DNA from: an uncultured Thioclava sp. | GTDB lineage: Bacteria; Pseudomonadota; Alphaproteobacteria; Rhodobacterales; Rhodobacteraceae | Reading direction: 5' to 3' | Assembly: GCF_913064665.1 (NCBI RefSeq) | Contig: NZ_CAJYBT010000036.1 | Span: 1-37,713 of the forward strand | Length of the DNA: 37,713 bases | Shown here: one piece after another, positions 7,217-15,226 of the stretch | How positions within the stretch are numbered: position 1 is the stretch's first letter | Layout: the number at the start of each line of letters is the position of its first letter | Program-made: the position numbers and the translations under genes | Notes under the pieces: model-generated | Told to the model about the DNA's origin: nothing | The model's database searches: none | The model's input: the letters and a program-made list of their open reading frames with translations, nothing else

Positions 7217-7867
7217 TTGAACGACAATGGAAACCCGGCGCGCTTTGACGATGCCAGCGCGGCTGAGAAACCGCTGACCCGGATTCAGAAATTGAATCGG
7301 CGCAAGATCCTTGAGGCCGCTCTGGAGGTGTTTTCCGCAAATGGGTTTCGCGGCTCCACACTGGATCAGATCGCTGCCGAAGCGGGGCTGAGCAAACCCA
7401 ATCTGCTATATTATTTCCCCTCCAAAGAGGCGATCCACGGCGAGCTGATGATCGGGCTTCTGGATACCTGGCTGGCTCCGCTGCGCGCGATGAACCCCCA
7501 GGGCGATCCGCGCGCCGAGATCATGGGTTACATGCGGCGCAAACTTGAGATGAGCCGCGAAATGCCGCGCGAAAGCAGGCTGTTTGCCAATGAGATGCTG
7601 CAAGGCGCGCCGCGCATGGCAGACGATCTTGGCCATGATCTCAAGACTTTGGTCGATGCCAAGGCGCAGGTTATTCGCGACTGGATCGATGCGGGTCAGC
7701 TGGCGCCTGTCGATCCCCATCACCTGATTTTCTCGATCTGGGCGCTGACGCAGCATTACGCCGATTTCGAGGTGCAGGTGCGCGCGGTTCTCGGCCCCGA
7801 GACCGACCCGTTTGAGGGCGCGGGGCAGTTTCTGGACATGCTATTCGAGCGCTTGTTGGCGCCCTGA
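7217..7867 (+). CDS. rutR: TetR-family pyrimidine regulator, RutR type (paralogue 2)
   Basis: A 216-residue regulator, close to the usual RutR length. The N-terminal DNA-binding domain reads RRKILEAALEVFSANGFRGS, then LDQIAAEAGLSKPNLLYYF. The effector domain carries RLFANEMLQGAP, IRDWIDAGQL and FSIWALTQHYADFEVQVRAV, all features of RutR. The proposed start is a TTG at 7217, with GGGAG 7 bases upstream; the longer ATG-initiated frame would add about 29 residues with no homology to the family. It diverges from the aminotransferase gene over a perfect RutR operator and is the better candidate of the two paralogues for true RutR. Ligand (uracil or thymine) is inferred from the family. Confidence 0.85.
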   Translation: MNDNGNPARFDDASAAEKPLTRIQKLNRRKILEAALEVFSANGFRGSTLDQIAAEAGLSKPNLLYYFPSKEAIHGELMIGLLDTWLAPLRAMNPQGDPRAEIMGYMRRKLEMSREMPRESRLFANEMLQGAPRMADDLGHDLKTLVDAKAQVIRDWIDAGQLAPVDPHHLIFSIWALTQHYADFEVQVRAVLGPETDPFEGAGQFLDMLFERLLAP

Positions 7868-7984
7868 TCGCCTCGTGTCTTCGCGCCGTTAACCCTGTGT
7901 CTGAACCGCTGCCGCGTCTTTACCTTTGTGAAACCTCTTGGGGGCAGACTCACCATGTGGGGATGTTTATGCGAGGAAATGGGG

Positions 7985-8569
7985 ATGGACCGGATATCGG
8001 GGCTGATGCCTCAAACAGGTTGGTCGCCGCTATTTAGCCCGGCGACACCAAAGAAGGCGCCTGCCAGTACGGTGGAACCAGCGGCGAAATCCGCGAATAC
8101 GAATGGCGGCATGGGGGCCGGGACAGACACGCAAACTGCGCAGGATCATGCGCAAACCGCGCGTATGATCGGCGGTCTTGCAACGGCACTGCATGCCACG
8201 ACCCTGCCGGGAACGGAGCCGGTCGGACCGCCGCCCGACCCCAACGCACCCTCGGGGCCGATGCCCACCTTTGATGTGTCGCCCCTTGAAGAGGCGGCGG
8301 CGCGGGTCATGGCGGCACCGGACATGCAGTCTGCGGCGCAAATGGCGCAAGAGGCGCCCGCTGAAGCGCGCGACACTCGCGCGGAGCCATCGGCGGCGCA
8401 AGATGCAGGACAAAAGGATGATACTGTGTCCCAAGGCGATGTCGGCGCAAAATCAGCCGCCGATGCGCCAGACACCGCACCTCATACGGGCGTGACACAC
8501 CAGATACAGGAGAGGCCGTGGCCTCAGGTGCCCGAGGACAGCACGCCCTATCTGGATGTGACGCGCTAA
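7985..8569 (+). CDS. Proline/alanine-rich protein of unknown function
   Basis: A putative 194-residue protein, rich in Ala, Pro, Gln and Asp, with no signal peptide, membrane segment or recognisable domain. The only ordered-looking part is a short helix around TARMIGGLATALHA and another around LEEAAARVMAAPDMQSAAQMAQEAP. The C-terminus (WPQVPEDSTPYLDVTR) looks deliberately encoded, and the frame is open across a long stretch. AGGA lies 10 bases before the ATG at 7985, which is preferred over an ATG 19 codons earlier. It follows rutR at 117 bases and converges with preA. It is probably disordered. Function cannot be stated. Confidence 0.5.
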   Translation: MDRISGLMPQTGWSPLFSPATPKKAPASTVEPAAKSANTNGGMGAGTDTQTAQDHAQTARMIGGLATALHATTLPGTEPVGPPPDPNAPSGPMPTFDVSPLEEAAARVMAAPDMQSAAQMAQEAPAEARDTRAEPSAAQDAGQKDDTVSQGDVGAKSAADAPDTAPHTGVTHQIQERPWPQVPEDSTPYLDVTR

Positions 8570-8570
8570 T

Positions 8571-8597
8571 ACGCCCCCCCGCTATTGGGGAGGGCGT
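8571..8597. terminator. Hairpin between convergent genes (hypothetical / preA)
   Basis: ACGCCCCCCC pairs with GGGGAGGGCGT around GCTATT, with a single bulged A. It fills the 34-base gap between two convergent stop codons, the place where a shared terminator is expected. No T-run accompanies it. Confidence 0.45.
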
Positions 8598-8603
8598 GAC
8601 CCC

Positions 8604-9902
8604 TTATTCGGCGGCGGTGGCCGAAGGGTTGTTGGGATGCGTCGTCCAGTTCGCGTAATCGCCCACCGTTTCCCCGGTGCGCGGATCAACGCTGCCCTTG
8701 GCCATTTGCTTCATCTCGATGCACTCGACCGGGCAGACCTCGACGCACAGGTTACAGGCCACGCATTCCTCATCCTTGACGGTGAAGACGCGATCTTCTG
8801 ACATCGCGATGGCTTGGTGGCTGGTATCCTCGCACGCCGCGAAACAGCGCCCGCATTTGATGCAGTCTTCCTGAACGATCTCGGCCTTGGTGACGTAATT
8901 GAGGTTAAGATATTGCCAATCCGTCACATTGGGCACAGCCCGGCCCACCAGCTCGGATGTGTTGGTGAACCCCTTGCGATCCATATATTCCGACAGACCC
9001 GAGATCATCTCTTGCACGACCTTGAAGCCATAGGTCATCGCCGCCGTGCAAACCTGCACATTGCCCGCCCCCAGCGTCATGAATTCCGCCGCATCGCGCC
9101 ATGTCGTGACGCCACCGATGCCCGAGATTGGCAAGCCCGCTGTGTCGCGATCGCGCGCGATCTCGGCCACCATATTAAGCGCAATCGGCTTGACCGCCGG
9201 CCCGCAATAGCCGCCATGCGTGCCCTTGCCGTCAATCGTGGGCTCGGGCGCGAAATCATCCAGATCGACCGAGGTGATCGAGTTGATCGTGTTGATCAGG
9301 CTGACCGCATCCGCGCCCCCCGCCTTGGCCGCCCGCGCGGGGCCACGAATGTCGGAAATATTGGGCGTCAGTTTCACGATACAGGGCATGCGCGAATGCT
9401 GTTTCACCCAACGCGTGACCATCTCGATATATTCGGGCACCTGCCCGACAGCCGAGCCCATGCCGCGTTCAGCCATCCCGTGCGGGCAACCGAAATTGAG
9501 CTCAACCCCATCGGCCTCGGTCTCCTCGACGCGCGCAAGGATCGCCTTCCAGCTATCCTCATCGCAGGGCACCATCAGCGACACGATCAGCGCGCGGTCA
9601 GGATAGTCACGCTTGACAGATTTGATCTCGCGCAGGTTCACCTCAAGCGGGCGGTCGGTAATCAACTCGATATTGTTGAGCCCCAGTAGCCGCCGATCTG
9701 CGCCGTAAATCGCGCCGTAGCGCGGGCCGTTCACGTTGACCACGGGCGGCCCTTCGGAGCCGAGCGTCTTCCACACGACGCCACCCCAGCCCGCCTCAAA
9801 GGCGCGCCGGACGTTGTATTCTTTATCCGTGGGCGGGGCCGAGGCCAGCCAGAACGGGTTGGGGGATTTGATACCGATAAATTCGGAACGTAGATCGGCC
9901 AT
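8604..9902 (-). CDS. preA: NAD-dependent dihydropyrimidine dehydrogenase, subunit PreA
   Basis: A 432-residue catalytic subunit. The N-terminal three quarters are a dihydroorotate-dehydrogenase-like FMN barrel that reduces uracil or thymine (SPNPFWLASAPPTDKEYNV, ELNFGCPHGMAERGMG, CIVKLTPN, ISGIGGVTTWRDA, MTLGAGNVQVCTA). The C-terminal part has two [4Fe-4S] ferredoxin clusters (CIKCGRCFAACEDTSHQAI and CVACNLCVEVCPVECIEMK). These are the hallmarks of PreA/PydA, the bacterial counterpart of the mammalian dihydropyrimidine dehydrogenase C-terminal half. The gene starts three bases after the preT stop, so the two subunits are made from one message. It supplies the first step for the pydB and pydC enzymes. 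Confidence 0.95.
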   Translation of the reverse strand: MADLRSEFIGIKSPNPFWLASAPPTDKEYNVRRAFEAGWGGVVWKTLGSEGPPVVNVNGPRYGAIYGADRRLLGLNNIELITDRPLEVNLREIKSVKRDYPDRALIVSLMVPCDEDSWKAILARVEETEADGVELNFGCPHGMAERGMGSAVGQVPEYIEMVTRWVKQHSRMPCIVKLTPNISDIRGPARAAKAGGADAVSLINTINSITSVDLDDFAPEPTIDGKGTHGGYCGPAVKPIALNMVAEIARDRDTAGLPISGIGGVTTWRDAAEFMTLGAGNVQVCTAAMTYGFKVVQEMISGLSEYMDRKGFTNTSELVGRAVPNVTDWQYLNLNYVTKAEIVQEDCIKCGRCFAACEDTSHQAIAMSEDRVFTVKDEECVACNLCVEVCPVECIEMKQMAKGSVDPRTGETVGDYANWTTHPNNPSATAAE

Positions 9903-9905
9903 CTC

Positions 9906-11249
9906 TTAGCCCTCCATCAAAACGTGGTGGATGTCTTGCGCGGCGTCGCGCCCTTGCGCCACGGCCGTGACGGTCAGATCCTCGCCCGCATGGGTGCAAT
10001 CGCCCCCTGCCCAGACGCGCTCAACCGAGGTGCGCCCGACCCCGTCGACCTTGATCTTGCCACCCGCGACCTCGACCTTGGCGGGCGTGTCGCCCAACGT
10101 CTGGCCAATTGCCTTAAACACCTGATCGGCGGGCAAACGGAAGGTGGCGTCCGTCATCTCAAGCCCATCCGGCCCCTTGCGGGTATAGGCAAATTCGACC
10201 TCTCGCACCGCGCCGTTGCCATGAATGGCGATCGGGGCGGCGTTCTCGATGATGGTCACGCCATGGGTCAGCGCATGTTCCTGCTCGTGCAGGCTGGCGG
10301 GCATTTCCCCGCGCGAGCGACGATACACAAGGCTGACATTCAGCGCGCCCAGCAGTTTCGATTGCACCGCCGCATCAACCGCCGTCATACCGCCGCCAAT
10401 CACCACCACATCGCGCCCAATCGGCAAGCTGGCAAGATCCGAAGCCTGACGCAATTCGGCGATAAAATCCGTCGCAGGGCGGATGCCGTCTTTGTCCTCG
10501 CCCTCAAGGTGCAGCGCATTCACGCCTGACAGCCCCATGCCAAGGAAAACCGCATCGTGATCGGCCAAAAGATCGGCCAGATCGCCATCGCCCTTGCGGT
10601 CCAGCTGCCAGTTCTCGACCGCGGTGATGCCGCCAATCTGAACAAGCCATGCCACTTCGGCCTGCGCGAACCCGCCCGGAGCCTTGTAGCTGGCGATGCC
10701 GTATTCGTTCAGCCCACCGGGCTTGTCATGGGCATCATAAAGTGTGACCTCATGGCCCAGCATCGCCAAACGATGCGCGGCCGCCAGACCCGCAGGCCCC
10801 GCGCCCACCACCGCAACCGATTTGCCTGTGCGGGGCGCGCGCGTAAACGGGTGGTCTTGCTTGGCCATCAAAGTGTCGGTGGCAAAGCGCTGCAACGCGC
10901 CGATCTCCACCGGCTCGCCCTCAGAATCCATGCGCACGCAGGCACCTTCGCACAGCGTCTCGGTCGGGCAAACGCGCGCGCACATGCCCCCCAGAATATT
11001 TTGCTCAAAGATCGTGCGCGCTGCGGCCTCGGGCGTGCCGGTCGAGATCTGTCGGATGAAGAGCGGCACATCAATCGAGGTCGGACAGGCCTCCATGCAG
11101 GGCGCGTCATGACAGAAATAGCACCGATCAGCCGCGATACGCGCCTCTTGCGCACCGAGCGGAGGCGCGACATCGGCGAAATTTGTACAGTAACGTTCAG
11201 GATCAAGCCGGCCTGGCACGATCCCTTCGGTGAGCTGGCTATGTGACAC
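9906..11249 (-). CDS. preT: NAD-dependent dihydropyrimidine dehydrogenase, subunit PreT
   Basis: A 447-residue electron-transfer subunit. The N-terminal domain has cysteine clusters for Fe-S centres (CYFCHDAPCMEACPT and CARVCPTETLCEGAC). It is followed by an FAD-binding Rossmann motif (VAVVGAGPAGLAAAH) and an NAD(P)H motif (VVVIGGGMTAVDAA), ending with the VWAGGDCTHAGEDLTV FAD loop. This is the GltD-like architecture of PreT/PydX. It passes electrons from NADH to PreA. The start is a GTG at 11249, with GGGAG 8 bases upstream. Pairing with preA rules out the glutamate synthase small subunit. A degenerate RutR-like palindrome lies about 50-70 bases upstream, in line with control by the same regulator as the rest of the pathway. 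Confidence 0.95.
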   Translation of the reverse strand: MSHSQLTEGIVPGRLDPERYCTNFADVAPPLGAQEARIAADRCYFCHDAPCMEACPTSIDVPLFIRQISTGTPEAAARTIFEQNILGGMCARVCPTETLCEGACVRMDSEGEPVEIGALQRFATDTLMAKQDHPFTRAPRTGKSVAVVGAGPAGLAAAHRLAMLGHEVTLYDAHDKPGGLNEYGIASYKAPGGFAQAEVAWLVQIGGITAVENWQLDRKGDGDLADLLADHDAVFLGMGLSGVNALHLEGEDKDGIRPATDFIAELRQASDLASLPIGRDVVVIGGGMTAVDAAVQSKLLGALNVSLVYRRSRGEMPASLHEQEHALTHGVTIIENAAPIAIHGNGAVREVEFAYTRKGPDGLEMTDATFRLPADQVFKAIGQTLGDTPAKVEVAGGKIKVDGVGRTSVERVWAGGDCTHAGEDLTVTAVAQGRDAAQDIHHVLMEG

Positions 11250-11299
11250 TTGCGGGCTCCCTTGTCATTTTCCCTGTACCTACGCTGCCACAGCTAAGA

Positions 11300-11319
11300 A
11301 TTTTATCAAGTGGTAAAAT
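11300..11319. promoter_or_regulatory. Imperfect palindrome upstream of preT (candidate RutR-family site)
   Basis: ATTTTATCAAGTGGTAAAAT is 16/20 self-complementary and matches 11 of the 14 fixed bases of the RutR consensus. It sits in the 291-base gap between the divergent preT and accB genes, nearer preT. It is weaker than the three other sites, so binding is uncertain. Confidence 0.45.
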
Positions 11320-11540
11320 ATGCCGCGCCGCGGCAGCGGGTGGTTTTGACCGCTGAGCCCGGAAATTGGGCAGGATATATTTGCCCTGCCCATTTTCCGG
11401 GCATTCAAGTTTTCGCGACTGCTTCCCCCCGCGCAACCCGTTGCGGCTTTTCACCGCGCCACACCTCGCGTATAACCGCCTACGACAAGCTAAGGCCCCG
11501 ACAGAACGGGCCATTCGTGAAAGCACCCCTTGAGGATCGC

Positions 11541-12029
11541 ATGACCAAAGACACCCGAGATAATGACGTCGCCTTCATTCAGGCCCTGGCCGAACTTTTG
11601 AACGCAAACAAACTGACTGAATTGTCGGTGACACGCGATTACGGCCCCGATGACAGCCTTAAGGTGCGCGTGGCCAAGCAGGTGAATGTGGTTCAGCAAG
11701 CGCCCGCCCAAATGGCCGCCCCCGCCGCTGTGCCCGCTGCCGCAGCCCCCGCGCCAAGCGACGCGGCCCCGGTGACCAACGATCCCGCCGATCATCCCGG
11801 TGCAGTGGCCTCGCCGATGGTTGGCACGGCCTATATGTCGCCCGAACCCGGCACCGCCGCCTTCGTCAAACCCGGCGATCAGGTCAAAGAGGGTCAGACC
11901 CTGATGATCGTCGAGGCGATGAAAACGATGAACCATATTCCGGCCCCGAGATCGGGCACGGTGAAACGCATCCTCGTGGATGATGGCCAACCGGTGGAAT
12001 TCGGCACGACCCTGATGATCATCGAGTGA
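11541..12029 (+). CDS. accB: Biotin carboxyl carrier protein of acetyl-CoA carboxylase
   Basis: A 162-residue carrier. The N-terminal helix region (AFIQALAELLNANKLTELSV) is followed by an Ala/Pro-rich flexible linker (about residues 55-80) and a biotinyl domain (about 85-162) that begins at VASPMVGTAY and carries the biotinylated lysine in VEAMKTMNHIPA. The usual motif is EAMKMMN; here a threonine replaces the residue after the lysine, a variation tolerated in many proteobacteria. GAGG lies 8 bases before the ATG, and upstream in-frame codons lack homology. It is 10 bases ahead of accC and certainly in one operon with it. The carrier shuttles carboxybiotin to the AccA/D transferase for malonyl-CoA production. 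Confidence 0.95.
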   Translation: MTKDTRDNDVAFIQALAELLNANKLTELSVTRDYGPDDSLKVRVAKQVNVVQQAPAQMAAPAAVPAAAAPAPSDAAPVTNDPADHPGAVASPMVGTAYMSPEPGTAAFVKPGDQVKEGQTLMIVEAMKTMNHIPAPRSGTVKRILVDDGQPVEFGTTLMIIE

Positions 12030-12039
12030 GGGCGCGGAT

Positions 12040-13383
12040 ATGTTCGACAAGATCCTGATCGCCAATCGCGGCGAGATCGCGCTGCGCGTCATCCGCGCCT
12101 GCCGCGAAATGGGGATCGCCTCTGTCGCGGTCCATTCCACAGCCGATTCGGACGCGATGCATGTGCGCATGGCCGATGAATCTGTATGCATCGGCCCGCC
12201 GCCCTCGGCGCAAAGCTATCTTTCGGTGCCCGCTATCGTTGCCGCCTGTGAAATCACCGGCGCGCAAGCGATTCATCCGGGCTACGGGTTCTTGTCGGAA
12301 AATGCCGCCTTCGTGCAGGTTCTGGAAGATCACGGCATTACCTTCATCGGCCCCTCCGCCGCCCATATCCGCATCATGGGCGACAAGATCACCGCCAAAG
12401 AGACCGCCAAAGCCCTTGGCATTCCAGTGGTTCCGGGCTCTGCCGGCGGCGTTCCCGATGTCGAGTCGGCGAAGAAAGAAGCCGCCGCGATGGGCTATCC
12501 GGTGATCATCAAGGCAACGGCTGGCGGTGGCGGGCGCGGCATGAAGGTCGCCCAGGACGAAGCCGCATTGGAAAGCGCGTTTCGCACCGCGCGCGCCGAG
12601 GCGAAATCGGCCTTTGGCAATGACGAAGTCTATATGGAGAAATATCTCCAGCGTCCGCGCCATATCGAGGTGCAGGTGTTTGGCGATGGCAAGGATCGCG
12701 GCGTCCATCTGGGTGAGCGCGATTGCTCGCTGCAACGGCGCCACCAGAAAGTGTTCGAAGAGGCCCCCGGCCCCTCCATCACCCCCGAAGAGCGCGCCCG
12801 AATCGGTGGCATTTGTGCCGATGCGATTGGCAAAATGGGCTATTCCGGTGCAGGCACGATCGAGTTTCTTTATGAAGACGGCGAGTTCTATTTCATCGAA
12901 ATGAACACGCGCTTGCAGGTCGAACACCCTGTCACCGAGGCGATCTTTGGCGTCGATCTAGTGCGCCAGCAGATCAAGGTTGCTGCCGGTGAACCAATGG
13001 AATTCGAGCAAGACAAGCTCTCGATTCGCGGCCACGCCATTGAGGTGCGCATCAACGCCGAAAAGCTGCCGAATTTCTCGCCCTGCCCCGGCAAGATCAC
13101 CCATTATCATGCACCCGGTGGCCTTGGCGTGCGGATGGATAGCGCGCTCTATGACGGCTACACAATCCCGCCCTATTACGACAGCCTGATCGGCAAGTTG
13201 ATCGTACATGGGCGCGACCGCCACGAGGCGCTTCAACGTCTCAACCGCGCGCTGGGAGAGTTGATCGTGGATGGTGTGGATACGACCGTGCCGCTGTTCA
13301 ACGCGCTGCTGGCCGAGCCCGATATCCAAGCCGGGAATTACTCGATCCACTGGCTCGAAAAATGGCTTGAGAAGAACCTTTGA
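12040..13383 (+). CDS. accC: Biotin carboxylase subunit of acetyl-CoA carboxylase
   Basis: A 447-residue ATP-grasp enzyme that carboxylates biotin on AccB using bicarbonate and ATP. Recognisable parts are the N-terminal MFDKILIANRGEIALRVIRA, IHPGYGFLSENAAF, the glycine-rich ATP loop KATAGGGGRGMKV, RDCSLQRRHQKVFEEAP, the metal-binding FIEMNTRLQVEHPVTE and the C-terminal GKITHYHAPGGLGVRMDS. Length matches the family. A strong stem-loop directly after its stop ends the accBC message. Confidence 0.98.
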   Translation: MFDKILIANRGEIALRVIRACREMGIASVAVHSTADSDAMHVRMADESVCIGPPPSAQSYLSVPAIVAACEITGAQAIHPGYGFLSENAAFVQVLEDHGITFIGPSAAHIRIMGDKITAKETAKALGIPVVPGSAGGVPDVESAKKEAAAMGYPVIIKATAGGGGRGMKVAQDEAALESAFRTARAEAKSAFGNDEVYMEKYLQRPRHIEVQVFGDGKDRGVHLGERDCSLQRRHQKVFEEAPGPSITPEERARIGGICADAIGKMGYSGAGTIEFLYEDGEFYFIEMNTRLQVEHPVTEAIFGVDLVRQQIKVAAGEPMEFEQDKLSIRGHAIEVRINAEKLPNFSPCPGKITHYHAPGGLGVRMDSALYDGYTIPPYYDSLIGKLIVHGRDRHEALQRLNRALGELIVDGVDTTVPLFNALLAEPDIQAGNYSIHWLEKWLEKNL

Positions 13384-13401
13384 GCTTCGCGAGATAACTT
13401 G

Positions 13402-13429
13402 AAAACGCCCCCGATCCGGGGGCGTTTTT
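13402..13429. terminator. Bidirectional terminator between accC and the methyltransferase gene
   Basis: AAAACGCCCCCG and CGGGGGCGTTTT form a perfect 12-bp stem with a 3-base loop. Both strands finish in a T-run. It sits 18 bases past the accC stop and directly at the stop of the convergent methyltransferase gene at 13430. Confidence 0.95.
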
Positions 13430-14140
13430 CTATTTCGGAATCAACAAGCAAGTGCCGCGTCGCTTAGCCTGATCGGCAGCGCGATAATAGTCGCCGATAA
13501 ATTTGCGCTTGCCCGGCCCGATCTCGTTCCAGTCAATCCAGTGGCAATCGTAATCCAGCACATCCGCCATCGCCTCCATCGCCGGAAAGGACGGAATGCC
13601 GATCAACGCCTTTTCCTGCCCTTCGATCTGGGGGATGGAGTTCAACTCGTTATCCGTGCGCTCGCGCACCAGCATGATCACCTGACCGGGGCGCTGCGCA
13701 AATTCGCTATCCACGATCACCAGTTCCGGGCCCAGTTTGCGCACCAGTTGGAACAGTCGAAAATGATCCATGACGTGATAGAGGATGCCCAAAACCCCAA
13801 CAACATCAAAGCGTTCCCCAGCGTCGATCAGCTTTTGCATGCCGTCGTAAATATCATCGCAAATCAGCCGCACCTTCTCGCGCAGATGCGCACGGGGGAA
13901 TTCCTCAAAACGGTCGATCAGTTCCTGACGCCCCTCGATTCCCACCACCTCACGCGCACCAGCCGCCGCAAACGCATAGGCCCAACGCCCGTCATGCGCC
14001 GCCAAATCCAGCACCCGTTTGCCCGAAATCTGATCCTCCAGCGGCTTGATGATCATCTTGTGGCGCAGGTTCATCCGGTCCACCGTGCCCGGATCATCCG
14101 CATACCGCCCGATCTCGGGCAGGAAATCATAGAAACCCAT
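13430..14140 (-). CDS. SAM-dependent methyltransferase of unknown substrate
   Basis: A 236-residue class I methyltransferase. Motif I is KRVLDLAAHDGRWAYAFAAAGA, followed by VVGIEGRQEL (acidic residue for the ribose) and FDVVGVLGILYHVMDHF as motif IV. The N-terminus MGFYDFLPEIGRYADDPG and the C-terminal KRRGTCLLIPK resemble proteins annotated as DUF1698- or Methyltransf_23-like. The acceptor is unknown. GAGG lies 12 bases before the ATG. It converges on accC through a shared terminator and is divergent from aat, separated by 70 bases. Confidence 0.8.
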   Translation of the reverse strand: MGFYDFLPEIGRYADDPGTVDRMNLRHKMIIKPLEDQISGKRVLDLAAHDGRWAYAFAAAGAREVVGIEGRQELIDRFEEFPRAHLREKVRLICDDIYDGMQKLIDAGERFDVVGVLGILYHVMDHFRLFQLVRKLGPELVIVDSEFAQRPGQVIMLVRERTDNELNSIPQIEGQEKALIGIPSFPAMEAMADVLDYDCHWIDWNEIGPGKRKFIGDYYRAADQAKRRGTCLLIPK

Positions 14141-14210
14141 ATTTGCGCTCGGCCTCGCTCTGGTTCATCTTGGGGCGACCCTAGGCGTAACGGGAAAACC
14201 GGGCAAGAAA

Positions 14211-14849
14211 ATGACGGACAGATTGAGCGCGCAAATTTTGCTGTCAGGCTACGCGCAGGGCATCTTTCCAATGGCCGAAAGCCGCGACTCCACGCAGCTT
14301 CATTGGTTCGATCCCGCGCTGAGAGGAATCATTCCCTTGGAGAATTTCCACATTTCGCACTCGCTAGCGAAAGAAATTCGGCGCGCGGATTTCACTATTT
14401 CAACAAACCGCGCGTTTCGGGCCGTGGTCGAGGGCTGTGCGGATCGCAGTGAGACGTGGATCAACGGGCCGCTTTTCGCGCTCTATGATGAGCTGCATGC
14501 GGCAGGCTTTGCCCATTCGCTTGAGGTCTGGAATGGCGCCACTCTGGTCGGTGGTATTTTCGGTATCACGCTTGGCGGGGCATTTTTTGGGGAAAGCATG
14601 TTTTCGGCGCGTCGTAGCGGGTCGAAAATTGCAATCGCCTTTTTGGTGGATCGGCTGCGCGAGGCGGGGTTCTCGCTATTTGACACGCAATATATCACAC
14701 CGCATCTGGCCAGCCTTGGCGGAATCGAGGTGCCCCGCGAGGACTATCGCGCGCGACTTGCCAAGGCACTATATCAGAGCGCCGATTTCAACGCGCCGGA
14801 AACGCCGACGCCTCAGTTGCTTGTGCAGCGCACCACCCAGACGTCATAG
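14211..14849 (+). CDS. aat: Leucyl/phenylalanyl-tRNA--protein transferase
   Basis: A 212-residue N-end-rule enzyme that adds Leu or Phe from aminoacyl-tRNA to proteins with N-terminal Arg or Lys, marking them for ClpAP. Family signatures are YAQGIFPMAES, LHWFDPALRGIIPL, FTISTNRAFRAVVEGCA, TWINGPLFALYDELHAAGFAHS (split by a loop), SLEVWNGATLVGGIFGITLGG, GESMFSARRSGSKIA and FDTQYITPHLASLGG. Its 3' end overlaps the convergent DUF2155 gene by 37 bases, a compact arrangement typical of this alphaproteobacterial neighbourhood. Confidence 0.96.
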   Translation: MTDRLSAQILLSGYAQGIFPMAESRDSTQLHWFDPALRGIIPLENFHISHSLAKEIRRADFTISTNRAFRAVVEGCADRSETWINGPLFALYDELHAAGFAHSLEVWNGATLVGGIFGITLGGAFFGESMFSARRSGSKIAIAFLVDRLREAGFSLFDTQYITPHLASLGGIEVPREDYRARLAKALYQSADFNAPETPTPQLLVQRTTQTS

Positions 14850-15226
14850 CGCGGATGATCCAGCGCCGAGAGCGCCGGGCTTGAGGCGATCATCCAGCCC
14901 GAAAAGTCAGGCTTTGGCTTAGCCGGTTCGGTGATCGTCAATAACGCATAGGCATCCGAGGACGGGTCATCAATCGGATAGCGACATTCCCGCAAGGTAA
15001 TGGAAATAAACCCGAATTTTACCGTCTGCCCGGTCTTCATCTCGATATTCGAGGTGGTGCCCGCCACTTTATCAAGCCCGCGCAGCATCGCGCCGGTGCC
15101 ATCTCCCAAGCCACGCGCCGGTTCAGCCTGCGGAATTTGGTCATCGGGAGTCGCGTTAGGCAGCAATTCTTGCGCCCCCGCCAGGCTGGGCAGCAACATC
15201 AATGCTATGATCATCGCGCGCATCAT
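14813..15226 (-). CDS. DUF2155 domain exported protein
   Basis: A 137-residue secreted protein with a signal peptide (MRAMIIALMLLPSLAGA, cut before QELLP). The conserved core reads AMLRGLDKVAGTTSNIEMKTGQTVKFGFISITLRECRYP in segments, ending in FSGWMIASSPALSALDHPRYDVWVVRCTS. The two cysteines could pair. This is the DUF2155 family, found next to the NDUFA12-type gene in many alphaproteobacteria; its function is unknown. Its ATG overlaps the stop of mlaD (ATGA), so it is translationally coupled. Its 3' end runs 37 bases into aat. Confidence 0.9.
   Translation of the reverse strand: MMRAMIIALMLLPSLAGAQELLPNATPDDQIPQAEPARGLGDGTGAMLRGLDKVAGTTSNIEMKTGQTVKFGFISITLRECRYPIDDPSSDAYALLTITEPAKPKPDFSGWMIASSPALSALDHPRYDVWVVRCTSN

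Noticed and set aside
9906-11249. PreT as glutamate synthase small subunit
   Set aside because: The architecture is GltD-like, but it is three bases from preA and no gltB is present.
11310-11540. Upstream in-frame extension of accB
   Set aside because: The extension is unlike AccB and lacks a ribosome site; GAGG precedes the ATG at 11541.
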